Of a stretch of DNA of 6,019 nt, positions 5,078 through 6,019 are shown in pieces; the stretch's first letter is position 1; the number at the start of each line of letters is the position of its first letter. Below the pieces are notes generated by a model that worked only from the letters and a program-made list of their open reading frames with translations, was not told where the DNA came from and ran no database searches. Origin of the DNA: Pseudomonadota bacterium. Its GTDB lineage: Bacteria; Pseudomonadota; Gammaproteobacteria; Burkholderiales; Sulfuriferulaceae. Location of the stretch: positions 1 through 6,019 of the forward strand of contig JAJYGL010000038.1 in assembly GCA_021790625.1 (NCBI GenBank). Direction: 5' to 3'. Both the position numbers and the translations under genes were made by a program.

Positions 5078-6019
5078 GGGCACTTGTCTCATGAAACTGC
5101 ATCTGATACAACCGGGCATACGCTCCCTGACGCGCCAACAACTCGGCATGGCGGCCCATTTCCACAATTTCACCATGTTGCATCACCGCAATACGGTCCG
5201 CATTTTCAATGGTAGACAACCGATGCGCAATGACCAGCGTGGTGCGCCCACGCATCAGGGTTTCCAGCGCCGCCTGCACATGACGTTCCGAAGCGTTGTC
5301 CAACGCCGAAGTGGCCTCATCCAGAATCAACACAGGCGCATCCTTGAGCAACGCCCGTGCAATGGCAATCCGCTGTCGTTCCCCCCCCGACAATTTGACG
5401 CCATTCTCTCCGACCGGTGTTTGTAAACCTTGCGGCATGGCCCGGATGAAATCCCAGGCATGCGCGGCTTCTGCCGCAAGGATGATATCGGCTTCGCTCG
5501 CGCCAGCCTGATTGCCATACGCAATATTGGCCGCGATAGTATCATTGAACAACACGACATCCTGCGACACCAGCGCAATATTACGCCGCAGGCTGTCCAA
5601 CGTAAACGTGCCGATGTCATGCCCATCCAGCAAAATATGTCCGGCATTCGAATGATAAAAACGTGGTAACAAATTGACCAGACTGGTCTTGCCACTACCG
5701 GAAGCGCCCACCAGCGCCACGGTTTCTCCCGGCGCAATATCCAGTTGAATATGCAGCAATGCCGCCCGTGGTTTCTCTGGGTAATACAAGCTGACATCAT
5801 CAAACACGATGTGACCGCGCGCACGACCCAACTGTCGCGTACCGGTGTCAATTTCCGTCGTACTGTCAATCAGTTCGAATACCACTTCAGCCGCCGCCAG
5901 TCCACGCTGCAATTGCTCATTGATGCCAGTCAGACGCTTGACCGGCCCAAAAATCATCAGCATGGCCACCATGTATGACACAAAACCACCGACAGTCAAT
6001 GCTCCAGCCAACGCCTGCT
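5061..6019 (-). CDS. msbA: MsbA-type lipid A/LPS export ABC transporter, C-terminal part, cut by right edge
   Basis: MsbA is an inner-membrane homodimeric ABC exporter that flips lipid A-core to the periplasmic leaflet. The 318 residues present (counted from the edge) hold the end of the last transmembrane helix (GGFVSYMVAMLMIFGPVKRL) and the family-typical LQRGLAAAEVVFELID. A complete nucleotide-binding domain follows: Walker A GASGSGKTS (104-112), Q-loop Q152, NDTIAANIAYG (158-168), ABC signature LSGGE (209-213), Walker B VLILDEA (229-235), D-loop SALD, and H-loop H265. About 260 residues of a usual 580 are missing beyond the window, including the start and most of the membrane domain. The stop TGA (5063-5061) lies inside the TtcA-family gene. 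Heterodimeric lipid or peptide exporters share this domain, but the linker before the ATPase domain favours MsbA. Confidence 0.9.
   Translation of the reverse strand, partial: QALAGALTVGGFVSYMVAMLMIFGPVKRLTGINEQLQRGLAAAEVVFELIDSTTEIDTGTRQLGRARGHIVFDDVSLYYPEKPRAALLHIQLDIAPGETVALVGASGSGKTSLVNLLPRFYHSNAGHILLDGHDIGTFTLDSLRRNIALVSQDVVLFNDTIAANIAYGNQAGASEADIILAAEAAHAWDFIRAMPQGLQTPVGENGVKLSGGERQRIAIARALLKDAPVLILDEATSALDNASERHVQAALETLMRGRTTLVIAHRLSTIENADRIAVMQHGEIVEMGRHAELLARQGAYARLYQMQFHETSAHVIAS

Noticed and set aside
4292..5426. Plus-strand open frames opposite the TtcA-family and MsbA genes
   Set aside because: Shadows of strongly supported minus-strand genes; no motifs of their own.

Overview
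The window looks like chromosomal DNA of a Gram-negative proteobacterium. The evidence is the C-terminal half of an MsbA-type lipid A/LPS exporter beside a TtcA-family tRNA thiolation enzyme, plus a duplicated STAS-domain protein. A beta- or gammaproteobacterium of moderate GC is my guess; I cannot name a genus. No rRNA, tRNA, CRISPR array or transposase gene is visible.

Layout, left to right. (1) 1-671, minus strand: the N-terminal 223 codons of a helical, charged protein that runs off the left edge and appears to be entering a J domain at the edge. It has a good sigma70-type promoter at 707-736, with an inverted repeat around the -10. (2) 672-1009: a divergent intergenic region. (3) 1010-2218, plus strand: a 402-residue protein built as two tandem [helical repeat + STAS] units, probably starting with TTG beside T8 and A9 homopolymers. 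(4) 2219-2362: a short, structured convergent intergenic region with three hairpins. (5) 2363-3055 and 3060-4166, minus strand: a tightly coupled pair, an ABC/OLD-type AAA ATPase followed by a DUF4276 protein. (6) 4167-4345: an intergenic region with two overlapping hairpins. (7) 4346-5077, minus strand: a TtcA-family PP-loop enzyme. (8) 5061-6019, minus strand: the C-terminal part of MsbA, overlapping the start of the TtcA-family gene.

msbA and the ttcA-like gene overlap, so they are probably co-transcribed. They are housekeeping genes for outer-membrane lipid export and tRNA modification. The ATPase/DUF4276 pair is the accessory part. It is a self-contained two-gene cassette whose layout (ABC-type ATPase plus small TOPRIM-like partner) resembles OLD-family and PARIS-type anti-phage modules. 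It is the best candidate in the window for a poorly described system, but the defence role is inferred from architecture only.
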